A DNA stretch of 64,000 nt from Flavobacterium sp. GSB-24 (GTDB lineage Bacteria > Bacteroidota > Bacteroidia > Flavobacteriales > Flavobacteriaceae). Within the stretch, counting starts at the first letter, position 1. Each line of letters opens with the position of its first letter. The stretch spans positions 5,146,001 through 5,210,000 of the forward strand of contig NZ_AP027043.1 of NCBI RefSeq assembly GCF_027924665.1, in the 5' to 3' direction. Both the position numbers and the translations under genes were made by a program. Below are positions 27,956 to 36,716 of the stretch, in pieces. Under the pieces are notes generated by a model. That model saw only the letters and a list, made by a program, of their open reading frames with translations. It did not search any database and was not told where the DNA came from.

Positions 27956-28156
27956 ATGAATAATAATTGGCAAAATTTAATTTCGATAAATCCTGATATT
28001 AGGTTTGGTAAACCTGTAATTACTGGAACCAGAATTTGTGTTTCAGATATCCTTTCATGGCTATTAACAGGAATGTCTGTTGAAGAAATTATTGAAGACT
28101 ATCCTGAATTAAATAAAGAACATATTCTTGCAGCTTTGAATAGCTTCCAGCTTTAG
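27956..28156 (+). CDS. DUF433 antitoxin-type protein, 3' end apparently replaced by a repeat
   Basis: A protein of 66 residues. DUF433 proteins are small helix-turn-helix proteins often paired with PIN-like (DUF5615) toxins. Features are LISINPDIRFGKPVITGTRI, VSDILSWLLTGMSVEEIIEDYPEL and HILAAL. The ATG at 27956 is preferred over an upstream TTG because the family starts close to the INPDIRFGKP motif. After AAL the last five codons and the stop (NSFQL*) coincide with the left arm of a palindromic element (28136-28163), so the natural C-terminus is probably lost. No toxin gene is found beside it. It may be a degraded remnant. Confidence 0.75.
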   Translation: MNNNWQNLISINPDIRFGKPVITGTRICVSDILSWLLTGMSVEEIIEDYPELNKEHILAALNSFQL

Positions 28157-28268
28157 CTGGATGGATATATAAACGTAAACGAAAGGGCTTTAGCCAAACT
28201 TAACAGGTTTGGCTAAAGCCCTTTAAACTTTAATATTAAACCTCCAGTTAAAACTGGAGGCTATTCAA
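28136..28268. repeat. Composite palindromic repeat element
   Basis: Outer arms 28136-28163 and 28241-28268 are reverse complements at 24 of 28 positions (both begin TTGAATAGC when read inward or outward). Each arm also folds on itself (TCCAG...CTGGA). Between them an 18-bp perfect hairpin (28182-28199 with 28207-28224) is built around GGGCTTTAGCC. The left arm overlaps the 3' end of the DUF433 frame. The whole looks like a small non-autonomous mobile or REP-type element. Confidence 0.7.
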
Positions 28269-28336
28269 AAAACTTTGCGACTCTGCGCCTTTGCGAGATT
28301 AAAACTTAGCATCCTAGAGCATTATGCGGCAAACTT

Positions 28337-30634
28337 CTATTCTTTTATCTGAAAACCACCAAGTAAACCTTTATCAGAGCTTCCTCCAACCATAATTTTA
28401 AAAGTTCCTGGCTCAACTAAATAATTTCCTTCGTTATCATAAAAACCAAGTTCTTTATCCGTTAAAGTAAAATTTACCGTTTTAGTTTCACCCTTTTTAA
28501 GATTCACCAATTCAAAGCCTTTTAATTCTTTTATTGGGCGAACGATACTTGCAAATTCATCATGAATATACAATTGCACTACTTCTTTTCCATCATAATT
28601 TCCTGAGTTGGTGACGGCTACACTCACCTGAACTTTTTCTCCTTTTGCAAAAGCAGTTTTATTTATCTTCAAGTCTTTATAATCAAATTTGGTATAGCTT
28701 AATCCAAAACCAAACGGAAATTGAGGCGTTTTCTCCACATCCATATAATGCGACCAGAAAACATTTTTATCACTGTCGATTGGTCTTCCTGTACTGTATT
28801 TGTTATAATAAATTGGCACTTGCCCTACATTTCTAGGGAAAGACATTGGCAATTTCCCGCTCGGATTATAATCTCCGTATAAAACCTGCGCAACTGCATT
28901 TCCTGTCTGTGTTCCTAAATGCCAGGCTTCTACAATTGCCGGAACATTTTCCGCTGCCCACGGAATACTCAACGGACGACCATTATTTAAAACCAAAACT
29001 ACATTCGGATTCACTTTATAAATTTCCTCCAATAATTCCTGCTGTAAACCTGGAAGATTCAAATCGGTTCTACTTCTTCCCTCACCGCTTTGGAAACCAT
29101 ATTCGCCTAAAACCATTACGACAACATCGGCATTTTTTGCCGCTTTTTTTGCTGCTTCAAATCCGCTTTTATCTGTGGTGTTGAAAACCGTTTCTGTCAA
29201 GAAAGTCGCTTTTTGTTTTAATAAATCTACTCCTTTTTCAAAAACTAGTTGATTGTCTTTATATTGCTGCATACCTTCTAAAACTGAAACCGCACTATCA
29301 TCAGAAGCTGCAATTCTCCAGCTTCCTAGCGGACTGTTTTTATCATTTGCTAAAGCTCCGATCAAAGCGATTTTCTGTCCAGATTTTTTTAGCGGAAGCA
29401 GGTTCTTATCATTCTTCAACAAAACGATAGATTTTTTCGCCATATCCAAAACTCCTTCGTTGTTGGCTTTACTTCCCACAACTTCTTTTTCGCGTTTTTC
29501 ATCACAATATCTGTACGGATCATCAAATAATCCTAATTCAAACTTCACACGCAAAATTCTGCGAACGGCATCATCAACCAAAGCTTCTTTTACTTTTCCA
29601 GATTTTACCAAGTCAACCAATTTTGCCACATATAAATACGATTCCATATCCATATCAGAACCTGCGATTACGGCTTTTGCTGTTGCATCTGCTTCGTCTT
29701 TTGCGTATCCGTGCGCGATCATTTCACGAATCGAAGCATAATCAGAAATTACAAATCCGTCAAACTTCCATTTTCCTTTTAAAATATCTCTTTGCAGAAA
29801 AGCATTTCCCGTTGCCGGAACGCCATTTAAGGTATTAAACGAGTTCATAAACGTACGAACTCCCGCTTGAACCGTAGCTTCAAAAGGAGGCAAAACGGAG
29901 TTGTACAATTTAGAATTGCTGATATCCACAATATTGTATTCTAAACCAGCTTCGACATAACCGTAAGCTGCAAAGTGTTTTGCACAGGCCGCAATTGTAT
30001 TTACTTTTTGAAGATCTGCAATAGTTTCTCCTTGAAAACCTTTTACTCTTGCATAACCCACTTTACTTCCCAAATACGGATCTTCTCCCGCACCTTCCAT
30101 CACGCGTCCCCAGCGTGCATCATTTGCGACATCTACATTTGGTCCAAAAGTCCAGTTAATTCCAGATGCCGAAGCTTCATCTGCCGCAATCGCTGCCGAT
30201 TTTTTTATCGCTTCCAAATCCCAACTCGCAGCTTCTGCCAACGGAATCGGACTTAACGTTTTATAACCATGTATAACGTCAAAACCAATTATTAACGGAA
30301 TTCCTAATCGCGTTTCTTCAACTGCAATTTTCTGTACGGCACGAACTTCTTTCACGCCGCGAACCGTCAGCATTGAACCCACTAATCCTTTTCTTAAATG
30401 CTCATATTTTAATTCGGCAGTCCCACCTTTTGGCGCTGGACCTGTAACATCCCAAAAACCATTGTATTGGTTCATCTGCCCTACTTTTTCCTCCAGCGTC
30501 ATTAACGGCAAAAGCAAATCTATTCGCTGTTCAACAGTTTTGTTTTTATCCAGATACGGCTTTTTTTGTGCATTCATATTTCCAATCGTAAAAAGGGCAA
30601 AAACCCCAATAGTTATTATTTTTTTATTTTTCAT
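28337..30634 (-). CDS. GH3 beta-glucosidase/beta-mannosidase-like hydrolase (BglX type)
   Basis: Periplasmic exo-acting glycoside hydrolase of 765 residues. The signal peptide ends NMNAQ. The N-terminal (beta/alpha)8 domain has GIPLIIGFDVIHGYKT, FGPNVDVANDARWGR, AACAKHFAAYG and the nucleophile Asp298 in FVISDYASI. The (alpha/beta)6 sandwich domain begins near VLLKNDKNLLPL, and a fibronectin III-like domain closes the protein (KVQVSVAVTNSGNYDGKEVV). This is the BglX architecture. In the locus it would remove terminal glucose from glucomannan oligosaccharides, though GH3 specificity cannot be read reliably. The two acetylesterase genes lie upstream on the same strand, separated by a 392-bp repeat region. 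Confidence 0.92.
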   Translation of the reverse strand: MKNKKIITIGVFALFTIGNMNAQKKPYLDKNKTVEQRIDLLLPLMTLEEKVGQMNQYNGFWDVTGPAPKGGTAELKYEHLRKGLVGSMLTVRGVKEVRAVQKIAVEETRLGIPLIIGFDVIHGYKTLSPIPLAEAASWDLEAIKKSAAIAADEASASGINWTFGPNVDVANDARWGRVMEGAGEDPYLGSKVGYARVKGFQGETIADLQKVNTIAACAKHFAAYGYVEAGLEYNIVDISNSKLYNSVLPPFEATVQAGVRTFMNSFNTLNGVPATGNAFLQRDILKGKWKFDGFVISDYASIREMIAHGYAKDEADATAKAVIAGSDMDMESYLYVAKLVDLVKSGKVKEALVDDAVRRILRVKFELGLFDDPYRYCDEKREKEVVGSKANNEGVLDMAKKSIVLLKNDKNLLPLKKSGQKIALIGALANDKNSPLGSWRIAASDDSAVSVLEGMQQYKDNQLVFEKGVDLLKQKATFLTETVFNTTDKSGFEAAKKAAKNADVVVMVLGEYGFQSGEGRSRTDLNLPGLQQELLEEIYKVNPNVVLVLNNGRPLSIPWAAENVPAIVEAWHLGTQTGNAVAQVLYGDYNPSGKLPMSFPRNVGQVPIYYNKYSTGRPIDSDKNVFWSHYMDVEKTPQFPFGFGLSYTKFDYKDLKINKTAFAKGEKVQVSVAVTNSGNYDGKEVVQLYIHDEFASIVRPIKELKGFELVNLKKGETKTVNFTLTDKELGFYDNEGNYLVEPGTFKIMVGGSSDKGLLGGFQIKE

Positions 30635-31026
30635 ATGTGTGGTTTAGTTAGTTTTTTTTTAAGATACTGAGATTCTGAGATTCTAGGTTCTGAGCTACTA
30701 AGTTTTTTGGGCGTGTCCCGCCGAAAAAGGCGGGTCGGGCTATCCGTTTCAAGTCCTCGCTCTTCCTTCGTCAGGCTGTGGGCTTTCCACTACTATCCCT
30801 CACGCAAGCATTTTCAAAAGACACAATCTTGTCATTGTGAGGAACGAAGCAACCTCAATAACAATTAGCCACAAACTGGATTTTGCAAATGTGGTTGCTT
30901 CGTTCCTCGCAATGACAAACTTTGGGTCTTAATTTTATTGGCTTCTGCCGAAGCCTCGCGATCACTCAACATGACAAAAATTGCGCAAAAAATCTAAAAT
31001 CTATCCCGAGGCTTCGGGACTAAAAT
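30635..31026. repeat. Repeat-rich intergenic region upstream of GH3
   Basis: No gene. From left to right it contains a low-complexity GATTCTGAGATTCTAGG-like stretch, a GC-rich structured block (30705-30813) with hairpins such as CCCGCC / GGCGGG, the long inverted repeat at 30829-30918, GGCTTCTGCCGAAGCC (30940-30955) and TCCCGAGGCTTCGGGA (31004-31019). The last hairpin may terminate the esterase operon. The base composition differs visibly from the surrounding AT-rich intergenic DNA. Confidence 0.7.
30829..30918. repeat. 90-bp inverted repeat with 29-bp arms
   Basis: Arm 1 (30829-30857, TTGTCATTGTGAGGAACGAA...) and arm 2 (30890-30918) are reverse complements at 27 of 29 positions, with a 32-nt centre. 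The arm motif GTCATTGCGAGGAACGAAGC is a REP-like sequence that recurs in many bacterial genomes. Confidence 0.85.
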
Positions 31027-32409
31027 CTAAAATTCTGACGTAAAACAAGAAGCCGGCAAATTCGCTTTATTAAACAAATCTGACTGTATTGTATTTCCCC
31101 ATGCAAACCTCACTTTTGCAGGATTTACAACTTTTTTACTTGTCAAAATCACTTCATTATTTTTAATCGAAGCTTCGGCTGGATAGAAAACTCCATCTGT
31201 TCCAGCGACTTCAAATTGATTCGATTTTTTATCTTTAAAATATAATCCATCAGCATAATCAAAAGAAACTACCACTTTATTTTTCTCAATTTTAATGTCT
31301 TTAAAAAGTGGCCCATTAACCAAATTGGAATTGACTTTGTAGGTTTCAGCCAGAGCTAAATTGGCCAGACGAATTCCAACATCTTTTTTATTTTTTGGAT
31401 GAATATCAATTGTGTCTGAAATATCGCTGATAACGACCATTCCAGTTTTTGACACTTCTTTCAATAATTTTCTTTGAGAATCTCTAACCGTAACATTTGA
31501 GAAATTATTACTTCCAGTTTTAAAAGGCGCGATTTGAACATAATAAAACGAGAAATCATCTTTCCATTCTTTTCTCCATGAGGTAATTAAGGCGCCCAAA
31601 GTTTTATCATAAACCAAAGAACCCACGTTTGATTCTCCCTGATACCAAAGCGTTCCAGCAATTTTAAATCCGATTATTGGATAAATCATCGCATTATACG
31701 CACGTCCAGGCTGTCTTGGTCCGTATTCTTGTTCGTTTAGTTTTTTGGCATTTTCCAGTAAAAGTGGATCATTATTAACCACATCTTCTGGCATCCATAT
31801 TTCAGCTGGAGTTCCTCCCCAATTCGAAGAAATTAATCCGATTGGAACATTTTTTAACTCTTCGCGAAGGTGTTTTGCAAAAAAGTAACCTATCGAACTA
31901 AAATATTTCATGGTTTCTGGAGTAGATTCTGTCCAGTTTCCAAGCAAATTATTCTGCGGACTTTCTGCAGTCAATTTCGGAACGGTAAAAAATCGAATAT
32001 TTGGATTTGTGGCATTTTTCATTTCTTCTTCGCCATCGTCAATTCCCCAGCTTGCCGACATTTCCATATTCGATTGTCCTGAACAAAGCCAGACTTCACC
32101 AATCAAAATATTTTTTAAAATGACTTCATTGTATCCTTTTATCGAAATAGAAAAAGGTCCGCCTGCCTCTGGAGTTTTAATAGTGATTTCCCATTTTGCC
32201 TGATTACTGGCAACAGTTTTATATTCCTGATTATTCCAGCCAGAAACCAGTTTAATTTCTTCTTTTGGATTTGCCCAACCCCAAATTTTCACTTCAGAAT
32301 TGCGCTGTAAAACCATATTATCACTAAAAATATTCGGAAGCGAAACGTTTGCCATCATAGTACTGGAAATCAATAGAAAGAAAACAAACTTATAAATATT
32401 ATTTTTCAT
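31027..32409 (-). CDS. Sialate O-acetylesterase-family (SASA) carbohydrate esterase
   Basis: Exported SGNH-type esterase of 460 residues, probably removing acetyl groups from glucomannan oligosaccharides. The signal region is MKNNIYKFVFFLLISSTMMA. The family opening SLPNIFSDNMVLQRNSEVKIWGWA is followed by the nucleophile Ser113 in WLCSGQSNME. IGLISSNWGGTPAEIW, MIYPIIGFKIAGTLWYQGES and DIHPKNK (catalytic Asp/His region) complete the pattern. The name comes from sialate esterases, but most homologues in polysaccharide loci act on plant acetyl esters. Its 5' end overlaps the CE2 gene by 11 bp, so the two are translationally coupled. Confidence 0.88.
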   Translation of the reverse strand: MKNNIYKFVFFLLISSTMMANVSLPNIFSDNMVLQRNSEVKIWGWANPKEEIKLVSGWNNQEYKTVASNQAKWEITIKTPEAGGPFSISIKGYNEVILKNILIGEVWLCSGQSNMEMSASWGIDDGEEEMKNATNPNIRFFTVPKLTAESPQNNLLGNWTESTPETMKYFSSIGYFFAKHLREELKNVPIGLISSNWGGTPAEIWMPEDVVNNDPLLLENAKKLNEQEYGPRQPGRAYNAMIYPIIGFKIAGTLWYQGESNVGSLVYDKTLGALITSWRKEWKDDFSFYYVQIAPFKTGSNNFSNVTVRDSQRKLLKEVSKTGMVVISDISDTIDIHPKNKKDVGIRLANLALAETYKVNSNLVNGPLFKDIKIEKNKVVVSFDYADGLYFKDKKSNQFEVAGTDGVFYPAEASIKNNEVILTSKKVVNPAKVRFAWGNTIQSDLFNKANLPASCFTSEF

Positions 32410-33499
32410 GTAATAAGCTTTTTAAAAATGGAGCATATTCATCAGCCAAAACTTTATGATCTGCCACATCTGGATGTCCCGAACAACCTCTAGGCGTCAT
32501 CGGCTTAAATTTGAAAATCTGAATAGGTTTGTGTGTCTTATCAGAATCGAATGTCGCTTTTACTTTATTCAGACAATCTTCAAAAACAACTGCTTTTTCT
32601 CCGCCAACCATTGGACTGTTTGTAATTACAATCTGCACATTCGGATTATGGTTGTACAACATTTTGATGAAGTTTATGTAGTTCGAAACATACTTTTCTG
32701 GATTAAAAGGCAGACGTTCTTTTTTACCGTCTCCACCAGAAAAATCATTCGTTCCCAAAGCTATACTGATAATATCAGGCTGAAAGGCAAAATCATATTT
32801 AGGTTTCGAAGGATCCTTCGTTAAATATAAATTCTGATAAATATCCGGCATTATCGCTTCGTCTTTGTTTTCGTCATTCCAGTTGCGATACATTCCGATT
32901 CCAGAAACACAGCTCATTAAATAATCGGCACCAATCGTTCTCGAAAGTCTTGGTCCGTATGCATAATAACTGTTATGATGATCCATATATTCTCCCTTAT
33001 CACAAGGAATATCAGACGGATCACTTGCCGCACCACAAGTTATAGAATCTCCGATAAATTCGATTTTCTTTTTCTTTTTAAAAGAAATTGTAGTCAGTTT
33101 TGCTGTTGTTCCAGCAAATAAAATATTACCGCTTTGTGCTTCTGTATTTTTATAGATTTCTAAACGATGTTCTTTTTTGTTTGAAGTCACTTTTATTGGA
33201 AATGTTTGAACATCACCTTTTTCAATCCTGATTTTCCCAATATATTTTCCATCCAAAACCAACTGAACATAATTATAATGTTCGTAAGAATCTACACTCT
33301 GAAGTGCAATTGAACATTCATTTCCAATAAAATTAAACGAAACCGAAGAAGCGGTCCCTATCAAAATGACATTATCGTTTTGAAGTTTATCAATTCGGCC
33401 TTGGTATAAAAAAGTTTTACTTGAATTTTGAGTTTGCGAAGTCGAAACGATCGAAATCAGCAAAAACGAAATTAAAAGAGCTATTTTTTTGGGAAACAT
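32399..33499 (-). CDS. CE2-type acetylesterase (jelly-roll plus SGNH)
   Basis: Exported two-domain carbohydrate esterase of 366 residues. The signal peptide ends STSQ near residue 21. The N-terminal beta-sandwich (about 30-140) includes FLYQGRIDKL and YVQLVLDGKYIGKI. The SGNH domain (about 143-360) has the nucleophile Ser152 in IEFIGDSITCG, the oxyanion residues in SIALGTNDFSGG and the catalytic Asp/His pair region CSGHPDVADH. This order is characteristic of carbohydrate esterase family 2, which deacetylates xylan and glucomannan. It is the first gene of the esterase pair; no strong promoter was found, although TATATTTG at 33538-33531 matches a -7 box. Confidence 0.87.
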   Translation of the reverse strand: MFPKKIALLISFLLISIVSTSQTQNSSKTFLYQGRIDKLQNDNVILIGTASSVSFNFIGNECSIALQSVDSYEHYNYVQLVLDGKYIGKIRIEKGDVQTFPIKVTSNKKEHRLEIYKNTEAQSGNILFAGTTAKLTTISFKKKKKIEFIGDSITCGAASDPSDIPCDKGEYMDHHNSYYAYGPRLSRTIGADYLMSCVSGIGMYRNWNDENKDEAIMPDIYQNLYLTKDPSKPKYDFAFQPDIISIALGTNDFSGGDGKKERLPFNPEKYVSNYINFIKMLYNHNPNVQIVITNSPMVGGEKAVVFEDCLNKVKATFDSDKTHKPIQIFKFKPMTPRGCSGHPDVADHKVLADEYAPFLKSLLHEK

Positions 33500-33715
33500 A
33501 ATTTATTTGTTAAAATATAAATACGATTCACAAATATATTTGAAATGAACTAGACAGAAAGATACTAAAATGTCAAAATGCAATAAAAAAACACCACATA
33601 AACACATCATTTGAAGGATAACGAATGCTATTTGTACTATTAAAGGGTGTTTTTGTTCTTTTAGAATAAAATAACGGTTTATCTTTAACGTTTCAACTTA
33701 TATTAGACTAAAAAA

Positions 33716-34225
33716 ATGAGATCAATCCTTTATATTTTTTTACTTGCTCTTTTTTTGCTTTCTTCTTTCACTGTAAAAAGGGAAGAGAAACAAAAAATAA
33801 CTCAATATCCTAAAATTGAAGCCGAAATTGATCGGGATTCTATTATTGCATATGCCAAACAATATTTAGGAACACCTTACTTGTACGCAGGCAGTAATCC
33901 GAAAAAAGGTTTTGACTGCTCTGGTTTTGTAAGTTATGTGTATAGCAATTTTGGATTGACATTGCCTAGAAGTTCTAGCGGTTATAAGAATTTGGGAAAA
34001 GCTCTAAAACCTGAAGATTTTAAGGTTGGAGATATTTTAGTTTTTTACGGTTACAAAGACAAAACTATAGTTGGTCATCTTGGAATTATATGCGAAGCCA
34101 ACGGAATGCATTCTAAATTTATTCACGCCTCATCTGGAAAAGCACAGCAAGTTACGATTACAGCTCTTGATACAGAACATTACACCAAACGTTTTTATAA
34201 ATGTATTGATGTGTTATCTAAATAG
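33716..34225 (+). CDS. NlpC/P60 cysteine endopeptidase
   Basis: Envelope peptidoglycan hydrolase of 169 residues that cuts stem peptides (D-Glu to diaminopimelate). The N-terminal hydrophobic stretch (residues 1-20) is a signal peptide or anchor. The NlpC/P60 domain (about 45-165) has AKQYLGTPYLYAGSNPKKG, the catalytic Cys68 in FDCSGFVSYV, LPRSSSGY, His121 in VGHLGII and His137 in FIHASSGK. It resembles Spr/MepS of Proteobacteria in size. A transpeptidase gene follows on the other strand, so the neighbourhood is devoted to cell-wall turnover. Confidence 0.92.
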   Translation: MRSILYIFLLALFLLSSFTVKREEKQKITQYPKIEAEIDRDSIIAYAKQYLGTPYLYAGSNPKKGFDCSGFVSYVYSNFGLTLPRSSSGYKNLGKALKPEDFKVGDILVFYGYKDKTIVGHLGIICEANGMHSKFIHASSGKAQQVTITALDTEHYTKRFYKCIDVLSK

Positions 34226-34387
34226 TTTTTGCCACAGATTAAAAGATTAGCACCCATTTTATATAATTCTTTTTAATCCATTAATCTCTGGGTTCGTTTT
34301 TTCCCTTCTGAATAAAACAAAATTTAAAAAACCATTTTTGGAATTTGGAATTTATCCAGCTTATTATTGGAATTGGAATTTAAAATT
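34226..34387. repeat. Short repeat-containing gap between convergent cell-wall genes
   Basis: GCCACAGATTAAAAGATTAG and TTAATCCATTAATCTCTGGG form a loose inverted pair (about 34231-34292), followed by two GGAATTTGGAATTT-like direct repeats (34340-34381). These resemble dispersed flavobacterial intergenic repeats. No gene was found. Confidence 0.45.
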
Positions 34388-35968
34388 TTATTCTTCCGTC
34401 AATAGTTTCAACAGACTTTCATCTCTTTGATAAATGTCTTTATAGAAATTCAACTGCCCTTCGCGGTCTACCCACGCTGTAAAATATCCGATATAAACGG
34501 GAACTTTTTTCTTAAGTGTATACCAGCTTTCTTTTCCGGCGTGCATGGCTTTATCGATTCTGGCAGGATTCCACGATGGATCTTTCTTTAATAATTCAAT
34601 TGCCAATTCACGAGGTTTTGCAACACGCACACAGCCGTGGCTAAAAGCTCTGCTTTCTCTTTCGAACAAACTCTTAGAAGGCGTATCATGCAGATAAATA
34701 TTGCTTGAATTTGGAAACAAAAACTTCACTAATCCTAAAGAATTATTTTTTCCTGGAAGCTGGCGAACTGCCCCGTTATTCCACTCTAAATTTTTCTTTT
34801 GAAGATAGTTTTTATCTTTCGCCATTCCTGGTTTTATCTCTTTTGAAATAATACTCGGCGGCACATTCCAATACGGACTAAAAACAATATTGTTCATCAT
34901 TCCGCTGAAAATTACGGTTTTTGTCATTGCTTTTCCCACAACAACAGGCGAAGTAAAAGCAATTTTTCCATCCTCAATTAAATACAATTTAAATTCAGGA
35001 ATGTTTACTTCGATGTACTTTTTCCCTTTTTCCAATTCAGGATCAATCCATCTGCAGCGTTCCATATTGGCGATTATGGTTTTTATTCTGTCAGAAACTG
35101 GAATATTCAAATCGTTTATATGTTCTGCTAAAATGATATTTTTTGGCGCATAACCATGACGCAGTTCGTAGTTTTTCATGGCTTTTATTAAAACCGTATC
35201 ACAAACTGCGCTCTTATTATCTTCTTTAAGATCTTTGGTAATAAAAAGTCTTTCTCTAATTTGAGCTATAACATTTGAAGAATCGCCTAATTTTAAACTT
35301 TTAAAATCATCTCCCGTTTCAATGGTTTTCCAGCCTCCTTTTTTCTCAATTTCTCTGTATTCTTTTAGAGCATCACGAAGTTTATAATATTGGCTGAACA
35401 TCTTTCTTTTCTTATCGTCTAAAATGGTCGATTTTTTAAAGATAGAATCTGAAAGTACTTGATAATTGAACTTTTTACGAGGTAAAAGCCATTCTAAAGA
35501 AATAACCGTTTTTTCATCAAATCCTCCATATACTTTTTCGGCATAATAGTAATAGAGATTAGAAAGAAGTAAATCAGTATCTTCCTTTGATAATTTCTTG
35601 GCAGCATTATTATCAAAAACCAAATTCAATTGTTCGCTGTATGGAAAATTTGCTTTTAATCCTTCTTGATCCAGATTTTTGTATTGGTTGAATAAAGTAT
35701 TACCAAATTCTACAACGCCTTTATTGTCCTGCCATAATTGAGTTGATTTATTTTTTTGATATAAAGAAGTCACATCACTTTTAAATTTTGAAAGTTTCGG
35801 ATAACTTTCATAAAATGCAGCAACGCGAGTACTGTCAATTGTAAGTTTTAATTCTGGAATTTTCTCAACTGTTTTTATCGAATTTTCCTCTTTTTTATCT
35901 GCTTTAGAGTTACACGAAAAAACAGTAAAAAGTACAACCGTAATAATAAGCGAATACCAAATTTTCAT
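34388..35968 (-). CDS. L,D-transpeptidase, YcbB/LdtD-like lipoprotein
   Basis: Predicted periplasmic enzyme forming 3-3 cross-links in peptidoglycan. The lipobox VFSC gives Cys19. The scaffold domain (about 60-270) is helical, with a short peptidoglycan-binding-like segment near FKSLKLGDSSNVIAQIRERL. The YkuD catalytic domain (about 325-480) shows KYIEVNIPEFKLYLIEDG, YWNVPPSI, IYLHDTP and the nucleophile Cys446 in SHGCVRVAKP. The domain order and 526-residue length match the YcbB type of Bacteroidota. It faces away from the NlpC/P60 gene, with a short repeat-containing gap between the 3' ends. Confidence 0.92.
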   Translation of the reverse strand: MKIWYSLIITVVLFTVFSCNSKADKKEENSIKTVEKIPELKLTIDSTRVAAFYESYPKLSKFKSDVTSLYQKNKSTQLWQDNKGVVEFGNTLFNQYKNLDQEGLKANFPYSEQLNLVFDNNAAKKLSKEDTDLLLSNLYYYYAEKVYGGFDEKTVISLEWLLPRKKFNYQVLSDSIFKKSTILDDKKRKMFSQYYKLRDALKEYREIEKKGGWKTIETGDDFKSLKLGDSSNVIAQIRERLFITKDLKEDNKSAVCDTVLIKAMKNYELRHGYAPKNIILAEHINDLNIPVSDRIKTIIANMERCRWIDPELEKGKKYIEVNIPEFKLYLIEDGKIAFTSPVVVGKAMTKTVIFSGMMNNIVFSPYWNVPPSIISKEIKPGMAKDKNYLQKKNLEWNNGAVRQLPGKNNSLGLVKFLFPNSSNIYLHDTPSKSLFERESRAFSHGCVRVAKPRELAIELLKKDPSWNPARIDKAMHAGKESWYTLKKKVPVYIGYFTAWVDREGQLNFYKDIYQRDESLLKLLTEE

Positions 35969-36076
35969 ACCAGAATTTTTTATTAAAAGTAGAAAAAATT
36001 CTATTAAATCAAAGTCTTCGCAAATAAATCTTATTTATCTTTTTTTCTGATTTTAAAAGTAATTAAACTGCATAAA

Positions 36077-36112
36077 AAAAGCCCCAAACAATTACTTGTC
36101 TGGAGCTTGCCA
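36077..36112 (-). terminator. Terminator after the DUF1573 gene
   Basis: On the minus strand AGCTCCAGACA pairs imperfectly with TGTTTGGGGCT and is followed by seven T. It lies 23 bp past the stop codon. Confidence 0.75.
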
Positions 36113-36134
36113 TATAACCAACCTATTAAAATTC

Positions 36135-36551
36135 TTAGATAACCGTACCTTTTAAAGTAAGGATTTTTGGTGCTGTTTCTGCACTCGTTGTTACAGTAAC
36201 TGTTTTTGTAAATGCACCTTTGTTTGCAGCATTGTAAGTTGCAGTAACTTTTCCAGATTTTCCAGCCTGAATTGGTTCTTTGGTGTAATCTGTAGCCGTA
36301 CAACCGCAAGATCCTTTAACGTTTGTAATCACAACAGCTGTTTTTCCAGTATTTTTAAATTCGTAAACAATTGCCTTTGGAGTTCCTTGTGGAATTTGTC
36401 CAACATCTATTGTTTCTGCTTTCCAAGTAATTGTAGAAGCCGAAGTTTCTGAAATTTTAGTCTCTGAAACTAAAGATTTTACTGGAGCAATCGCCGAAAA
36501 AGACATTAGCCCTAAAGCCAAAGCTAACATCGAAATTTTAATCATTTTCAT
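36135..36551 (-). CDS. DUF1573 exported protein
   Basis: Exported protein of 138 residues with a single Ig-like DUF1573 domain. The signal peptide covers about residues 1-21 (MKMIKISMLALALGLMSFSA). The family core is TIDVGQIPQGTPKAIVYEFK, then NTGKTAVVITNVKGSCGCTA with the CGC pair, AGKSGKVTATYNA and the closing LTLKGTVI. DUF1573 proteins are abundant in Bacteroidota and generally of unknown function; the Ig fold suggests an envelope or adhesion role. It is transcribed divergently from the two-component genes. A TACCTTTG -7 match lies at 36602-36595. A second frame on this strand (36031-36309) is a shadow. Confidence 0.88.
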   Translation of the reverse strand: MKMIKISMLALALGLMSFSAIAPVKSLVSETKISETSASTITWKAETIDVGQIPQGTPKAIVYEFKNTGKTAVVITNVKGSCGCTATDYTKEPIQAGKSGKVTATYNAANKGAFTKTVTVTTSAETAPKILTLKGTVI

Positions 36552-36716
36552 AACGGATATATTTAAAATGGTTTATAGTTCTAATTTGATATTACAAAGG
36601 TATTTCAGACAAAACCAAATCGCTGTTAACCGCTTTCAAATGTTTGTTAATGACTTGTTAATCGCTTATTTTCAGGGTAAAATTGATTAATATTACACTT
36701 TTAAAATTCCTTATTC

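Noticed and set aside
36031..36309. Open frame of 92 codons beside DUF1573
   Set aside because: It overlaps DUF1573 in another frame, has a low-complexity Cys/Asn/Tyr-rich sequence and runs through the DUF1573 terminator.
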